Assembly (NCBI GenBank): GCA_945898215.1
Contig: CAMDHY010000015.1
Location: 1 to 54,363 of the forward strand
Reading direction: 5' to 3'
From: Pseudoxanthobacter soli DSM 19599
Lineage (GTDB): Bacteria > Pseudomonadota > Alphaproteobacteria > Rhizobiales > Segnochrobactraceae
DNA: 54,363 nucleotides
Below are positions 8,396 to 16,625 of the stretch, piece by piece (position 1 is the stretch's first letter; every line of letters begins with the position of its first letter). A model generated the notes under the pieces. The model had not been told where the DNA came from. It saw only the letters and a program-made list of their open reading frames with translations, and did not search any database. Made by a program: the position numbers and the translations under genes.

Positions 8396-9375
8396 GCCAC
8401 TCTCCTTTCAGTCCCAGTCGTTGCTGGCCCGCTCAGGGCCTCGAAGTAGTATTCCGGCCCGTCGAAGGCGAATTCCGGCCGGAAATAGTCAGCGCAGAAG
8501 TCGCGGAAGGCCGTCGACTTGCGCGAACTGTCCTGTCCGCGCGGGAAGTAGAGGTGGACGAAGCGCTCCTCCGACAGCCAGTCCGGCAGCACCGGCACGA
8601 GGTGGCCGCGGGCGCATTCCATGCGGGTGAAGAAGCGCGGCAGGTAGGCGATGCCGTCGCCGCCGACGGCGAAGTACTTCACCGTCCAGTATTCGTTGGC
8701 GACGAGGTCGTCGGGCGGCAGCACGTCGACCGTCTCCTCGGCGCGGCAGAGCCGCCAGCTCTGCAGGCCGGTGGCGGTGCGGTAGAGCACGCCGCGATGG
8801 CGGCGCAGGTCGGCCGGCGCCTCCGGCATGCCCGCTTCCGCGAGATAGGCGGGGTTCGCGAACAGCCCGAAACGCGTCGACGACAGCCGCACGCTGTCGT
8901 GGCCGCCGGCGCCGACCGCGTCCCAGGCGACGATGGCGTCGATCGCCTGCAGCCGGTCGAGGTCGAACAGCGTGCTCGCCGAGAAGAACACGAGGTCGAG
9001 CTTCACCTTCGGGTGGCGGCGGCGGAAGGCGTAGAGCATCTGCGCGTTGAAGGCGGTGCCGAACTCGCCGGAGAAGCCGACGCGCAGGGTGCCGGCGACC
9101 TCCTCGCGCACCTCCGCCACCGCCGAGCGGGCGCTCTCGCAGGCGGCGAGGATGGCGTGGGCGTGGCGGAGCAGCTCCTCGCCGGCGTCGGTGAGGCGGA
9201 GCGCCCGGCCGTCGCGGCCGAACAGCTCGGAGCCGACATCGGCCTCGAGCTGGCGCAGCTTCAGGCTCAGCGTCGACTTCGGCAGCCCGTGCAGCTTCGC
9301 CGCCGCGGAGATCGACTGACCCTCCGCGATCCGCACGAAGCAGCGCAGCGCCTCGAAGTCCATGCCACCGTCCAT
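8392..9375 (-). CDS. LysR-family transcriptional regulator
   Basis: Cytoplasmic LTTR. The N-terminal winged HTH (ALRCFVRIAEGQSISAAAKLHG, then TLSLKLRQLEADVGSELFGR) is followed by an effector-binding domain. Starts at ATG 9375 (327 residues) or ATG 9363 (MDFEAL, the commoner family start); a longer frame to 9474 has no conserved sequence. Its stop overlaps the start of the oxygenase gene. It faces the BMP-type ABC operon across a 215-base region that carries the palindrome 9402-9416. By the usual LTTR layout it probably controls itself, the oxygenase and perhaps the transporter. Confidence 0.92.
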   Translation of the reverse strand: MDGGMDFEALRCFVRIAEGQSISAAAKLHGLPKSTLSLKLRQLEADVGSELFGRDGRALRLTDAGEELLRHAHAILAACESARSAVAEVREEVAGTLRVGFSGEFGTAFNAQMLYAFRRRHPKVKLDLVFFSASTLFDLDRLQAIDAIVAWDAVGAGGHDSVRLSSTRFGLFANPAYLAEAGMPEAPADLRRHRGVLYRTATGLQSWRLCRAEETVDVLPPDDLVANEYWTVKYFAVGGDGIAYLPRFFTRMECARGHLVPVLPDWLSEERFVHLYFPRGQDSSRKSTAFRDFCADYFRPEFAFDGPEYYFEALSGPATTGTERRVA

Positions 9376-9401
9376 ATTTCTGGCCGAAGTGATCAAAAAA
9401 C

Positions 9402-9416
9402 GAGCTTGAGAAGCTC
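9402..9416. promoter_or_regulatory. 15-bp palindrome upstream of the LysR gene
   Basis: GAGCTTGAGAAGCTC: 6-base perfect arms around a 3-base centre, 27-41 bases upstream of the LysR start and about 175 bases before the BMP gene. The size suits an LTTR recognition site, though the classical T-N11-A form is not obvious. Binding is inferred from position. Confidence 0.4.
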
Positions 9417-9590
9417 CAATGCGTGGACGATCATATTCTGAGGTGGGGGTCGCCGCAAGCGGTGACGGCAGCAATGTCAGGCTATATCTTCCAAAATCGA
9501 CAGCAGTGACGTTCGGTTCCGCAAGGCTTTCGGCTCATGACCGTGGCGTCTTATGCAGGACGGTGCGGTATCCAAGAAAAGGGGAAAGAG

Positions 9591-10697
9591 ATGGTGAAGT
9601 CATTCGCGTCCGGCCTGCTGGCGCTCGGCGCCGCGGCGACGCTTCTGTCCGGCACGGCGACGTCGGCGTGGTCGTTCGAGCTGAAGGGCGAGCCGAAGGT
9701 CGCGTTCATCTACGCGGCGGCGGCGAAGGACGGCGGCTGGAACGAGGCGATCGACGCCGGCCGCGCCGCCGTCGAGAAGGACCTCGGCCTCACTGTCGCC
9801 GTCGCCGAGAACGTCCCGGAGGACGCCACCAAGCTCCGCGCCGCGATCGACCTCTTCGTCAAGCGCGGCTTCAACATCATCGTCGGCACCACCTACGGCT
9901 ATTCCGAGCCGATCGCCGAGGCCGCCAAGGCCTATCCCGACGTCGCCTTCCTGAATGCCTCCGGCACCACCAACGGTCCGAACCTCGAGAGCTTCTACGC
10001 CCGCACCTATCAGGGCTGGTATCTCGCCGGTATCGCCGCCGGCTCGGTGACGCAGTCGAAGAAGCTCGGCATGGTCGCCGGCTTCCCGGTCGGCGTCGTC
10101 AACTGGGACGCCAACGCCTTCATCCTCGGCGCCCGCTCGGTCGACCCGTCGATCGAGACGGTCGTCGTCTACACCAACTCCTGGTGGGACCCGGTAAAGG
10201 AAGGTCAGGTCGCCGAGGCGATCCTCGACCAGAACGCCGACGTCCTCGCCACCGACCTGTCGTCGACCTCGCCGCTCGCCGCCGCCGAGCGCCGCGGCGC
10301 CTCGTCCGTGGGCTACCAGCTCGACATGAGCCACGCGGCGCCGGAAGGCATTCTCACCTCGGTGGTTTTCCACTGGGATCGCTACCTGGTGCCGACCATC
10401 AAGTCGATCACCGATGGCACCTGGACGCCGCAGGAGTACGGTGCCTTCGAAGGCATCGACAACGGCGTCATCGGCCTCGCCCCCTTCGGCAAGCGCGTGC
10501 CGGACGCGGCCAAGGCGAAGATCGCGGAGGTGCAGGCGAAGATGGTGGCCGGCGCGTTCGACCCCTTCACCGGCCCGATCGAGAAGCAGGACGGCTCGGT
10601 CGCCGTGCCGGCCGGCGAAAAGGTCTCCGACGAGGCGCTGTGGTCGATGGACTACTTCGTGAAGGGTGCCATCGGCACGATGCCCGCCGCGCAATGA
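9591..10697 (+). CDS. BMP-family ABC transporter substrate-binding protein
   Basis: Periplasmic binding protein of 368 residues, PnrA/BmpA (PF02608) family. Signal peptide at residues 1-27 (VKSFASGLLALGAAATLLSG, cleavage near TSAWS). The mature part begins with PKVAFIYAAAAKDGGWN, the typical first strand and ligand loop, and has NIIVGTTYGYSE and LDMSHAAPEGILTS, conserved in the family. ATG 9591 follows a GGGGAAAGAG ribosome site and is preferred to an ATG at 9537 that would hide the signal peptide. First gene of a four-gene importer; the next gene overlaps it by ATGA. Family members bind purine nucleosides or nucleobases. Confidence 0.94.
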   Translation: MVKSFASGLLALGAAATLLSGTATSAWSFELKGEPKVAFIYAAAAKDGGWNEAIDAGRAAVEKDLGLTVAVAENVPEDATKLRAAIDLFVKRGFNIIVGTTYGYSEPIAEAAKAYPDVAFLNASGTTNGPNLESFYARTYQGWYLAGIAAGSVTQSKKLGMVAGFPVGVVNWDANAFILGARSVDPSIETVVVYTNSWWDPVKEGQVAEAILDQNADVLATDLSSTSPLAAAERRGASSVGYQLDMSHAAPEGILTSVVFHWDRYLVPTIKSITDGTWTPQEYGAFEGIDNGVIGLAPFGKRVPDAAKAKIAEVQAKMVAGAFDPFTGPIEKQDGSVAVPAGEKVSDEALWSMDYFVKGAIGTMPAAQ

Positions 10698-12265
10698 CGG
10701 AGACGGCCATCGCCCATCCCGCGGGCGACGGCCGCCCTGTATCCCCCGGCGCCGGGGCTCCTCCGGGGACGCCGCCGGCGCTGGAACTCGCCGGCGTCCA
10801 CAAGGCCTTCGACGGCAAGCCGGCGCTGATCGACGCCGGCTTCACGCTCCGCCGCGGCGAGGTGCACGCCCTCGTCGGCGAGAACGGCGCCGGCAAGTCG
10901 ACGCTGATGAACGTCGCCACCGGCGTCTACGCCGCCGACGCCGGCCGCGAGCTCGTCGACGGCGAGCTCGTGCGCATCCGCGGGCCGGTCGATGCCGCCG
11001 CCGCCGGGCTCGGCATGGTCCACCAGCACTTCCGCCTGGTGCCGCGCTTCACCGTCGCCGAGAACGTCCGCCTGGCCCTCGGCCGCCGCGCCGGTTCGCC
11101 CGCGGCCGCGGCCGCGCTCGTCGCCGCCAAGGCGGAGAAGATCGGCTTCCCGGTCCGCCCCGACGCCCGCGTCGCCGACCTCTCGGTCGCCGAGCGCCAG
11201 CGGGCGGAGATCCTGAAAGTCCTGCTGCTCGGCGCCCGCGTGCTCATCCTCGACGAGCCGACGGCCGTCCTCACCGAGCAGGAATCCGACGCGCTGCTCG
11301 CCTTCACCGCCCGCCTCGCCACGCAGGGCGGGTCGGTGGTGCTGATCACCCACAAGCTGCGCGAGGTGGCGGCGCGCGCCGACCGGGTCACCGTCATGCG
11401 TCAGGGCCGCACCGTGCTCGACGGCGCGCCGATCGCCAGCGTTTCGTCCGCCGAGGTCGCCCGCCTCGCCGTCGGCGCCACCGTCGCCCCGGTGGCGCGG
11501 CCACGGCGGGCCCCCGGCGGTCCGGCGCTGACCGTCGACGGCCTCGCCCACCGCCGCGATGACGGTGGCGTCACTCTCGACGGCCTGACGCTCTCGTTGC
11601 GCGAGGGCGAGGTGCTCGGCCTCGCCGGCGTCGGCGGCAACGGCCAGAGCGAGCTCGTCGCCTGCCTCGCCGGCCTCGCCGCGCCCCGTGCCGGCAGCGT
11701 CGCGCTCGCCGGGCGTGACATCACCACTGCCTCGCCGGCGGCGCGGCGCGACCTCGGCCTGCGCGTCGTGCCGGCCGACCGCTTCGCCTTCGGGCTCATC
11801 CGCGGCTTCTCGGTCGCCGACAACCTCGCACTCGCGGCGCTACGGCGCGGCCGTTACGGCGCGCCGTTCGGGGTCGCCCGCCGCCGCATCCGCCGCGACG
11901 CCGAGGCCGCAATCCGGGACCACGAGATCCATGGCGCCGCGCCCGGCCGCTCGACCGGCCTTCTCTCCGGCGGCAACGCCCAGAAGGTCCTGCTCGCCCG
12001 CGAGCTCGACGACGCGGTGCGCGTCCTCGTCGCCCACTCGCCCACCCGCGGCCTCGACGTGCGCGCCGCCCAGGCCGTGCAGGCGGCGATCGCCGCGGCC
12101 GCCGAGCGCGGCGTCGCCTGCCTCCTGATCAGCGAGGACCTTGAGGAGCTGATGGCGCTGTCCGCCCGCATCGCCGTCATCAACCGCGGCCGCATCGTCG
12201 GCGAGATGCCGGTGGAGGACGCCTCCGCCGCGGCGCTCGGAGCCCTGATGGTCGGCCATGCTTGA
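10694..12265 (+). CDS. ABC importer ATP-binding protein, two NBDs (nucleoside type)
   Basis: Double ATPase of 523 residues. First domain: Walker [11 protein letters not shown] at about residue 63, signature region LSVAERQRAEILK, Walker B VLILDEPT. Second domain: degenerate Walker A GVGGNGQSEL, clean signature LSGGNAQKVLLAREL. This asymmetry is normal for RbsA/NupO-like double ATPases. ATG overlaps the stop of the binding protein and its own 3' end overlaps the first permease by 8 bases, so the whole set is coupled. In complex with the two permeases it powers uptake of the BMP ligand. Confidence 0.94.
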   Translation: MTETAIAHPAGDGRPVSPGAGAPPGTPPALELAGVHKAFDGKPALIDAGFTLRRGEVHALVGENGAGKSTLMNVATGVYAADAGRELVDGELVRIRGPVDAAAAGLGMVHQHFRLVPRFTVAENVRLALGRRAGSPAAAAALVAAKAEKIGFPVRPDARVADLSVAERQRAEILKVLLLGARVLILDEPTAVLTEQESDALLAFTARLATQGGSVVLITHKLREVAARADRVTVMRQGRTVLDGAPIASVSSAEVARLAVGATVAPVARPRRAPGGPALTVDGLAHRRDDGGVTLDGLTLSLREGEVLGLAGVGGNGQSELVACLAGLAAPRAGSVALAGRDITTASPAARRDLGLRVVPADRFAFGLIRGFSVADNLALAALRRGRYGAPFGVARRRIRRDAEAAIRDHEIHGAAPGRSTGLLSGGNAQKVLLARELDDAVRVLVAHSPTRGLDVRAAQAVQAAIAAAAERGVACLLISEDLEELMALSARIAVINRGRIVGEMPVEDASAAALGALMVGHA

Positions 12266-13328
12266 CGGTCTCGTCATCACCCGCCGCTTCGATACGCCCA
12301 CCTGGCTGTTGGCGCTGGTCTTCCTCGCCGGCATCGCCGCCGGGCTCGCGATGGCGACGGCTCTGCTGGTGGCGATCGGCGTGCCGGCGTCGGCGCTGTT
12401 CAATGAGGTAATCGGCGAGGCCTTCATGACCGCGTCCGGCCTCGCCCAGACGCTGACCTTCGCGACCCCGCTCATCTGCGTCGGGCTGTCGGCGGCGGTG
12501 GCGCTCAGGCTGCGCTTCTGGAACATCGGCATCGAGGGCCAGCTCTGGCTCGGCGCGCTCGGCGCCACCGCCGTGGCGCTCGGCGACGTCGGACCGGAGG
12601 CGACGCGGCTGCCGCTGATGCTCGTCGCCGCGGCCCTCGCGGGTGCCGCCTGGATCGCGCTGCCGCTCGTGCTGAAGCTTCGCCTCGGCGTCAGCGAGGT
12701 GATCTCGACGCTGCTGCTCGGCTCGATCGCCTTCCTGTTCGCCCAGCACCTGCTGTTCGGCGCCTGGCGCGACCCGGCGACCGGTTTCCCGATCTCGCTC
12801 GCCTTCGACGCGAGCGAACGCCTCGCCGCCCTCGGCTTCGGGCGCACCCATCTCGGCCTGCCGATCGCGCTCGCCGCCGCGCTGCTCGTCTGGTTTCTCG
12901 TCGACGTGACGCGCCTCGGCTTCTACGGCCGCGCCGTCGGCGAGAACATCGAGGCCGCGCGGGCGGCGGGCGTCCCCGTCATCGCCGTCACCTGCGCCTT
13001 CGTGCTGCTCTCCGGCGCCCTGTCCGGCCTCGCCGGCGGCCTCATCGTCGCCGGCACCGAGCACCGGATGAGCCTGACGCTCGGCGCCGGCTACACCTTC
13101 TCCGGCATCGTCATCGCCTTCCTCGGCCGCTTCCGGCCGCTCGCAACCGTCGTGGTGGCGGTGATCATCGGCGGCGTCTTCACCGCGAGCGACGTCTTCA
13201 AGGTGTTCTACGGGATCTCTGAAGCCGTGGTGGTGCTGCTGCAGGGCCTCGTGCTGTTCGGCGTGCTGGTGGCGCAGTTCTTCGGCGCCTACCGCATCTC
13301 GCGGGCGAACTGGGGGGCGTCGGCGTGA
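12258..13328 (+). CDS. ABC importer permease (BPD_transp_2, nucleoside type)
   Basis: Inner-membrane permease of 356 residues with about ten hydrophobic segments. The family segment RFWNIGIEGQLWLGALGA (about 90-107) and EHRMSLTLGAGYTFSGI in the C-terminal half are typical of the NupP-like (YufP) subunit. Overlaps the ATPase gene upstream and the second permease downstream (GTGA). Forms the channel heterodimer with the next product. Confidence 0.93.
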   Translation: MLDGLVITRRFDTPTWLLALVFLAGIAAGLAMATALLVAIGVPASALFNEVIGEAFMTASGLAQTLTFATPLICVGLSAAVALRLRFWNIGIEGQLWLGALGATAVALGDVGPEATRLPLMLVAAALAGAAWIALPLVLKLRLGVSEVISTLLLGSIAFLFAQHLLFGAWRDPATGFPISLAFDASERLAALGFGRTHLGLPIALAAALLVWFLVDVTRLGFYGRAVGENIEAARAAGVPVIAVTCAFVLLSGALSGLAGGLIVAGTEHRMSLTLGAGYTFSGIVIAFLGRFRPLATVVVAVIIGGVFTASDVFKVFYGISEAVVVLLQGLVLFGVLVAQFFGAYRISRANWGASA

Positions 13329-14251
13329 GCGGCTTCCTCGTCGGCTGGCTCGCCGCGATCCCGGCCTATGCGGCGCCGCTGCTGCTCGCGGCCCTCGGCC
13401 TGATCCTGTCGGAGCGGGCGGGGGTGCTTAACCTCAGCGCCGAGGGCGTCATGGCGATCGGCGCGATGACGGGGGCCGCTGTCGTCCTGAGCGGCATTGC
13501 GCCCACCCTCGGCATCCTCGCCGGCGTTGCCGCCGGCGCCGGGCTGTCGCTCGTCTTCGCGATCGTCGTCGTCGTCTTCCGCGGTGACCAGACGCTCGCC
13601 GGCCTCACCACCGTCGCCGTCGGCATCGGCCTCGCCGGCGTGCTCGGCCGCGACTACGTGCAGAAGCCGTTCGCGGGCATCGAGCGCTTCGGCGCCGACG
13701 CGGCCCCTGCCACCGGCGCCTTCGAGCGCTTCTTCCTGCAGCAGGACCCGCTGATCCTGGTGACGCTGGTGCTGGTCGTCGCCGTCTGGTGGTTCCTCGA
13801 GCGCACCCGGGCGGGGCTGCAACTGCGCGCCGTCGGCGAGGACCCCGGCACCGCCGATGTCGCCGGCGTCGACGTGCAGATGGTCCGCATCGCCGCGGTG
13901 GTGGCGGGCGGGGCGCTCTGCGGCCTCTCCGGCGCCTATCTCTCGGTGGCGGCGAGCCACGTCTGGGTGGAGGGGATGATCGCCGGCCGGGGCTGGATCG
14001 CGGTGGCGCTCGTCATCTTCGCCCGCTGGGACGCTCGCCGGGCGCTCCTCGGCGCCCTGATCTTCGGCGCCGCCGAGGCCCTCGGCCCGCGCCTGCAGGC
14101 CGTCGGCGCGCCGGTGCCGACCTACCTGATGATGATGCTGCCCTATGCACTCACGCTCGCCGTGCTGGTGCTGTCGAGCCTCGTCGGCCGGCGCGGCACC
14201 GACGAGCCGGCGGCGCTCGGTTCCATCTATCTGCGCCAGGACAAGAGCTAG
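13325..14251 (+). CDS. ABC importer permease, second subunit (nucleoside type)
   Basis: Permease of 308 residues, NupQ/YufQ-like, GTG start overlapping the preceding stop. Family landmarks are LILSERAGVLNLSAEGVM (about 26-43) and ERTRAGLQLRAVGEDPGTAD near residue 160. About eight membrane segments. Last gene of the importer operon; it converges with the RpiR regulator 21 bases downstream, with no clear terminator in the gap. Confidence 0.93.
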   Translation: MSGFLVGWLAAIPAYAAPLLLAALGLILSERAGVLNLSAEGVMAIGAMTGAAVVLSGIAPTLGILAGVAAGAGLSLVFAIVVVVFRGDQTLAGLTTVAVGIGLAGVLGRDYVQKPFAGIERFGADAAPATGAFERFFLQQDPLILVTLVLVVAVWWFLERTRAGLQLRAVGEDPGTADVAGVDVQMVRIAAVVAGGALCGLSGAYLSVAASHVWVEGMIAGRGWIAVALVIFARWDARRALLGALIFGAAEALGPRLQAVGAPVPTYLMMMLPYALTLAVLVLSSLVGRRGTDEPAALGSIYLRQDKS

Positions 14252-14272
14252 ACGGGCAGGGCAGGGCCCGCT

Positions 14273-15115
14273 CTACCCGCCGCCGCGACGCGCCCCCGTC
14301 GCGACGGCAAGCGCCATCGCCAGTGCCAGCGTCGCTGACAGCGAGCGGAACGCCGAAAAATCCGCCTCCGCCACCTCGAACTGCACCGTCGCGCTCGGCC
14401 TCAGCGGCGAGAACGGGCCGTCGGTGATCGCCACCACCGGCACGCCGATCTCGGCGGCGCGGGCGGCGAGCTCGATCGTCGTCGGCGTGTAGGGCGAGAA
14501 CGAGATCGCCACCACCGCGTCGACCGGCCGCGCGCCGCCGATCTGTTCCGGCGCGAGCGCCGCGACGTGGTCGACGAGGACGGCGCGCAGCCCGAGCTTG
14601 CCGAGCGCATAGGCGAGGTAGGCGGCGACCGGGAAGGCGCGCCGGAGCCCGAGCAGGAAGATCGTGTCGGCGCTAGCGAGCAGCGTCGCCGCCCGCTCCA
14701 CCTCCGCGGCCGAGACGGTGTCGCCGAGCCGCTCGAGCGACACCGTCGCGCTCTCGACGAAGCCCGCGAGCAAGGCTGCCGCGCCACCCCCGGCGGCCTC
14801 CGGCCCGTCCGCCTTCAGCCGCGCGAGGCGTTCCCGATAGTCCGGCCAGCGCGAGCGCAGCTGCTGGCGGAACACCTCCTGAAGGTCGGAAAAGCCGGCG
14901 AAGCCCAGCTGCTGGGCGAAGCGGATCAGCGTCGAGGGCTGCACGTCGGCCTGCTGGGCGACGCTCGCGACCGTCCCGAAGGCGATCTCGTCGGGGTTCT
15001 CCAGCGCGAAGGCGGCCACCTGCGCGAGCCGCCGCGGCAGGCTGTCGTGGCGGGCGAGCAGGAGCTCCTTCAGCGCCTCGAAGTCGCGCGGTGGCCCGGT
15101 CGTCTCGCTCGCCAT
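14273..15115 (-). CDS. MurR/RpiR-family transcriptional regulator
   Basis: DNA-binding regulator of 280 residues. N-terminal HTH_6 domain (FALENPDEIAFGTVASVAQQ, STLIRFAQQLGFAGF) and C-terminal SIS sugar-phosphate domain (ADTIFLLGLRRAFPVAAYLA). ATG 15115 has GAGGGGG six bases upstream, better than the in-frame ATGs at 15121 and 15130. Divergent from a sugar ABC operon at 15437 and convergent with the BMP operon; the SIS domain and divergent layout point to the sugar operon as target, with a phosphorylated sugar or cyclitol as likely ligand. Confidence 0.92.
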   Translation of the reverse strand: MASETTGPPRDFEALKELLLARHDSLPRRLAQVAAFALENPDEIAFGTVASVAQQADVQPSTLIRFAQQLGFAGFSDLQEVFRQQLRSRWPDYRERLARLKADGPEAAGGGAAALLAGFVESATVSLERLGDTVSAAEVERAATLLASADTIFLLGLRRAFPVAAYLAYALGKLGLRAVLVDHVAALAPEQIGGARPVDAVVAISFSPYTPTTIELAARAAEIGVPVVAITDGPFSPLRPSATVQFEVAEADFSAFRSLSATLALAMALAVATGARRGGG

Positions 15116-15436
15116 CGCCATCCCCCTCATGCGCCGCCCGCCGCGGCGCCATCCCCCGCCCGCACGCTACCCTTGACAGCCGGCGGCGGGTAATGGAGTA
15201 AAAGTTCCAAGACGAGAATATATGGGTTCATTCATTCTGTCCAACGCCGCCGGGAGGGACCCGGGCAGCCGCGGGCGGGGGAGGACCCAGCCCGGCAGGA
15301 ACGCCCGCCCCCGGCCACCCCATCGGCCGCCGTCACCAGCGAAACCGGCCGTGCATCGCAGTGCCCGAAGGGTGCTGCGCGGGAGGCCGGCCGTCGCGTT
15401 CGCGGCACCGGGAGCGACACAAGGGAGGAGACAGCC
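15116..15436. other. 321-bp divergent regulatory region, no gene
   Basis: Lies between the RpiR regulator and the sugar-binding protein. It contains TTGACA at 15173-15178, an A/T-richer patch at 15191-15230 and the GGAG-N6-TTCC site described separately. The rest is very GC-rich with no supported reading frame. A strong GGGAGGAG ribosome site for the binding protein lies at its right end. Confidence 0.6.
15195..15208. promoter_or_regulatory. GGAG-N6-TTCC operator candidate for the RpiR regulator
   Basis: GGAGTAAAAGTTCC, within TGGA...TCCA, next to a TTGACA hexamer. It differs by one base from the GGAA-N6-TTCC palindrome that I recall as the IolR (RpiR-family) site in Sinorhizobium. The match and the divergent position suggest the neighbouring RpiR protein binds here. 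Inference; no footprint is possible from sequence. Confidence 0.4.
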
Positions 15437-16390
15437 ATGACCACCGCCATCATCCGCACGATCGCTGCGGCCGCCGTGCTCGCGCTGCCGTTCGCCGGCC
15501 TCGCCGGACCGGCCCACGCCGACGGCGAGCGCTTCGTCTTCGTCAGCCACGCACCGGATTCGGATTCGTGGTGGAACGTCATCAAGAACGCGCTCAAGAA
15601 CGCCGGCGACGACGAGAAGGTCTCGGTCGAGTACCGCAATCCGCCGACCGGCGACCTCGCCGACATGGCGCGCATCATCGAGCAGGCGACCGCTACCAAT
15701 CCCGACGGACTGATCCTCACGATCGCCGACTACGACGTGCTCGAAGGCCCGGTGCAGGCGGCGATCGCCAAGGGCATCCCGGTGATCACCGTCAATTCCG
15801 GCACCGCCGAGCAGTCGAAGAAGCTCGGCGCCCTCGTCCACATCGGCCAGCCGGAATACGACGCCGGCAAGGGCGCCGGCGAGCGGGCGAAGGCCGCGGG
15901 CGTCACCAAGTTCGTCTGCGTCAACCACTGCATCACCAACCCGGCCTCGGTGGAGCGCTGCCAGGGCTATGCCGACGCGCTCGGCGTGCCGCTCGGCGAC
16001 CAGATGATCGATTCCGGCATCGACCCGACCGAGGTCTACAACCGGGTGAAGGCGCACCTCGCCCAGCACCCGGACAACAACGGCATCCTGACGCTCGGGC
16101 CGAACTCGGCGGAGCCGACGCTGAAGCTGCTGAAAGACACCGGCGCCGCCGGCAAGTACCACTTCATCGCCTTCGACCTGTCTCCCGACATCGCCCAGGG
16201 CATCAAGGACGGCGTGGTGGAATCCGCCATCGACCAGCAGCCCTACCTGCAGGGCTACCTGCCGGTGGTGTTTCTCACGATGAACGCCCGCTACGGCCTG
16301 GTGCCGGCGAGCGACATCAACACCGGCCCGGGTTTCGTGACGAAGGACACCATCGGCCTCGTCGAGAAGTTCGCCGGCGAGTTCCGCTGA
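15437..16390 (+). CDS. Sugar ABC transporter substrate-binding protein
   Basis: Periplasmic binding protein of 317 residues, Peripla_BP_4 (ribose/inositol-type). Signal peptide 1-28 ending AGPAHA. Ligand-domain landmarks: FVFVSHAPDSDSWWNVIKN, DGLILTIADYD, GIPVITVNSG and a C-terminal DGVVESAIDQQPYLQGYLP typical of this class. A GGGAGGAG site precedes the ATG. It is intact, though its permease is broken by a stop codon. A 150-bp inverted repeat separates it from the permease. Ligand could be a pentose, hexose or inositol; the sequence does not decide. Confidence 0.93.
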   Translation: MTTAIIRTIAAAAVLALPFAGLAGPAHADGERFVFVSHAPDSDSWWNVIKNALKNAGDDEKVSVEYRNPPTGDLADMARIIEQATATNPDGLILTIADYDVLEGPVQAAIAKGIPVITVNSGTAEQSKKLGALVHIGQPEYDAGKGAGERAKAAGVTKFVCVNHCITNPASVERCQGYADALGVPLGDQMIDSGIDPTEVYNRVKAHLAQHPDNNGILTLGPNSAEPTLKLLKDTGAAGKYHFIAFDLSPDIAQGIKDGVVESAIDQQPYLQGYLPVVFLTMNARYGLVPASDINTGPGFVTKDTIGLVEKFAGEFR

Positions 16391-16433
16391 GGCGAGGGGC
16401 GGGCAGGGCGTGTAACGCGGCGGCATGTGTGAC

Positions 16434-16583
16434 GCGTCCTCCCCCTGCCAGGGGGGAGGACAGCCGCGCCAAAGGCGCGGCAGGTGGGGGCCCGTCAATC
16501 CCAACGCCGGCCTGTGTTCGGATTGACGGGCCCCACCCTGACCGCTTCGCGGTCTGTCCCTCCCCCTGGCAGGGGAGGGACGC
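16434..16583. repeat. 150-bp long imperfect inverted repeat (intergenic palindromic element)
   Basis: The left arm starts GCGTCCTCCCCCTGCCAGG and runs to GGGCCCGTCAATCC; the right arm starts GGATTGACGGGCCCCACC and ends GGGAGGGACGC. The arms (about 65 bases each) pair with few mismatches around a central AACGCCGGCCTGTGTT. Each arm also holds smaller hairpins (CCGCGCC-aaa-GGCGCGG; GACCGC-ttc-GCGGTC). It looks like the BIME/MITE-like palindromic elements of Rhizobiales. Sitting between the binding-protein and permease genes it would fold strongly in the operon mRNA and could set unequal expression. Confidence 0.85.
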
Positions 16584-16625
16584 GCTCCGGCAAGCTTCGA
16601 GACCTGAATCCGCGGAGGACCCCGC

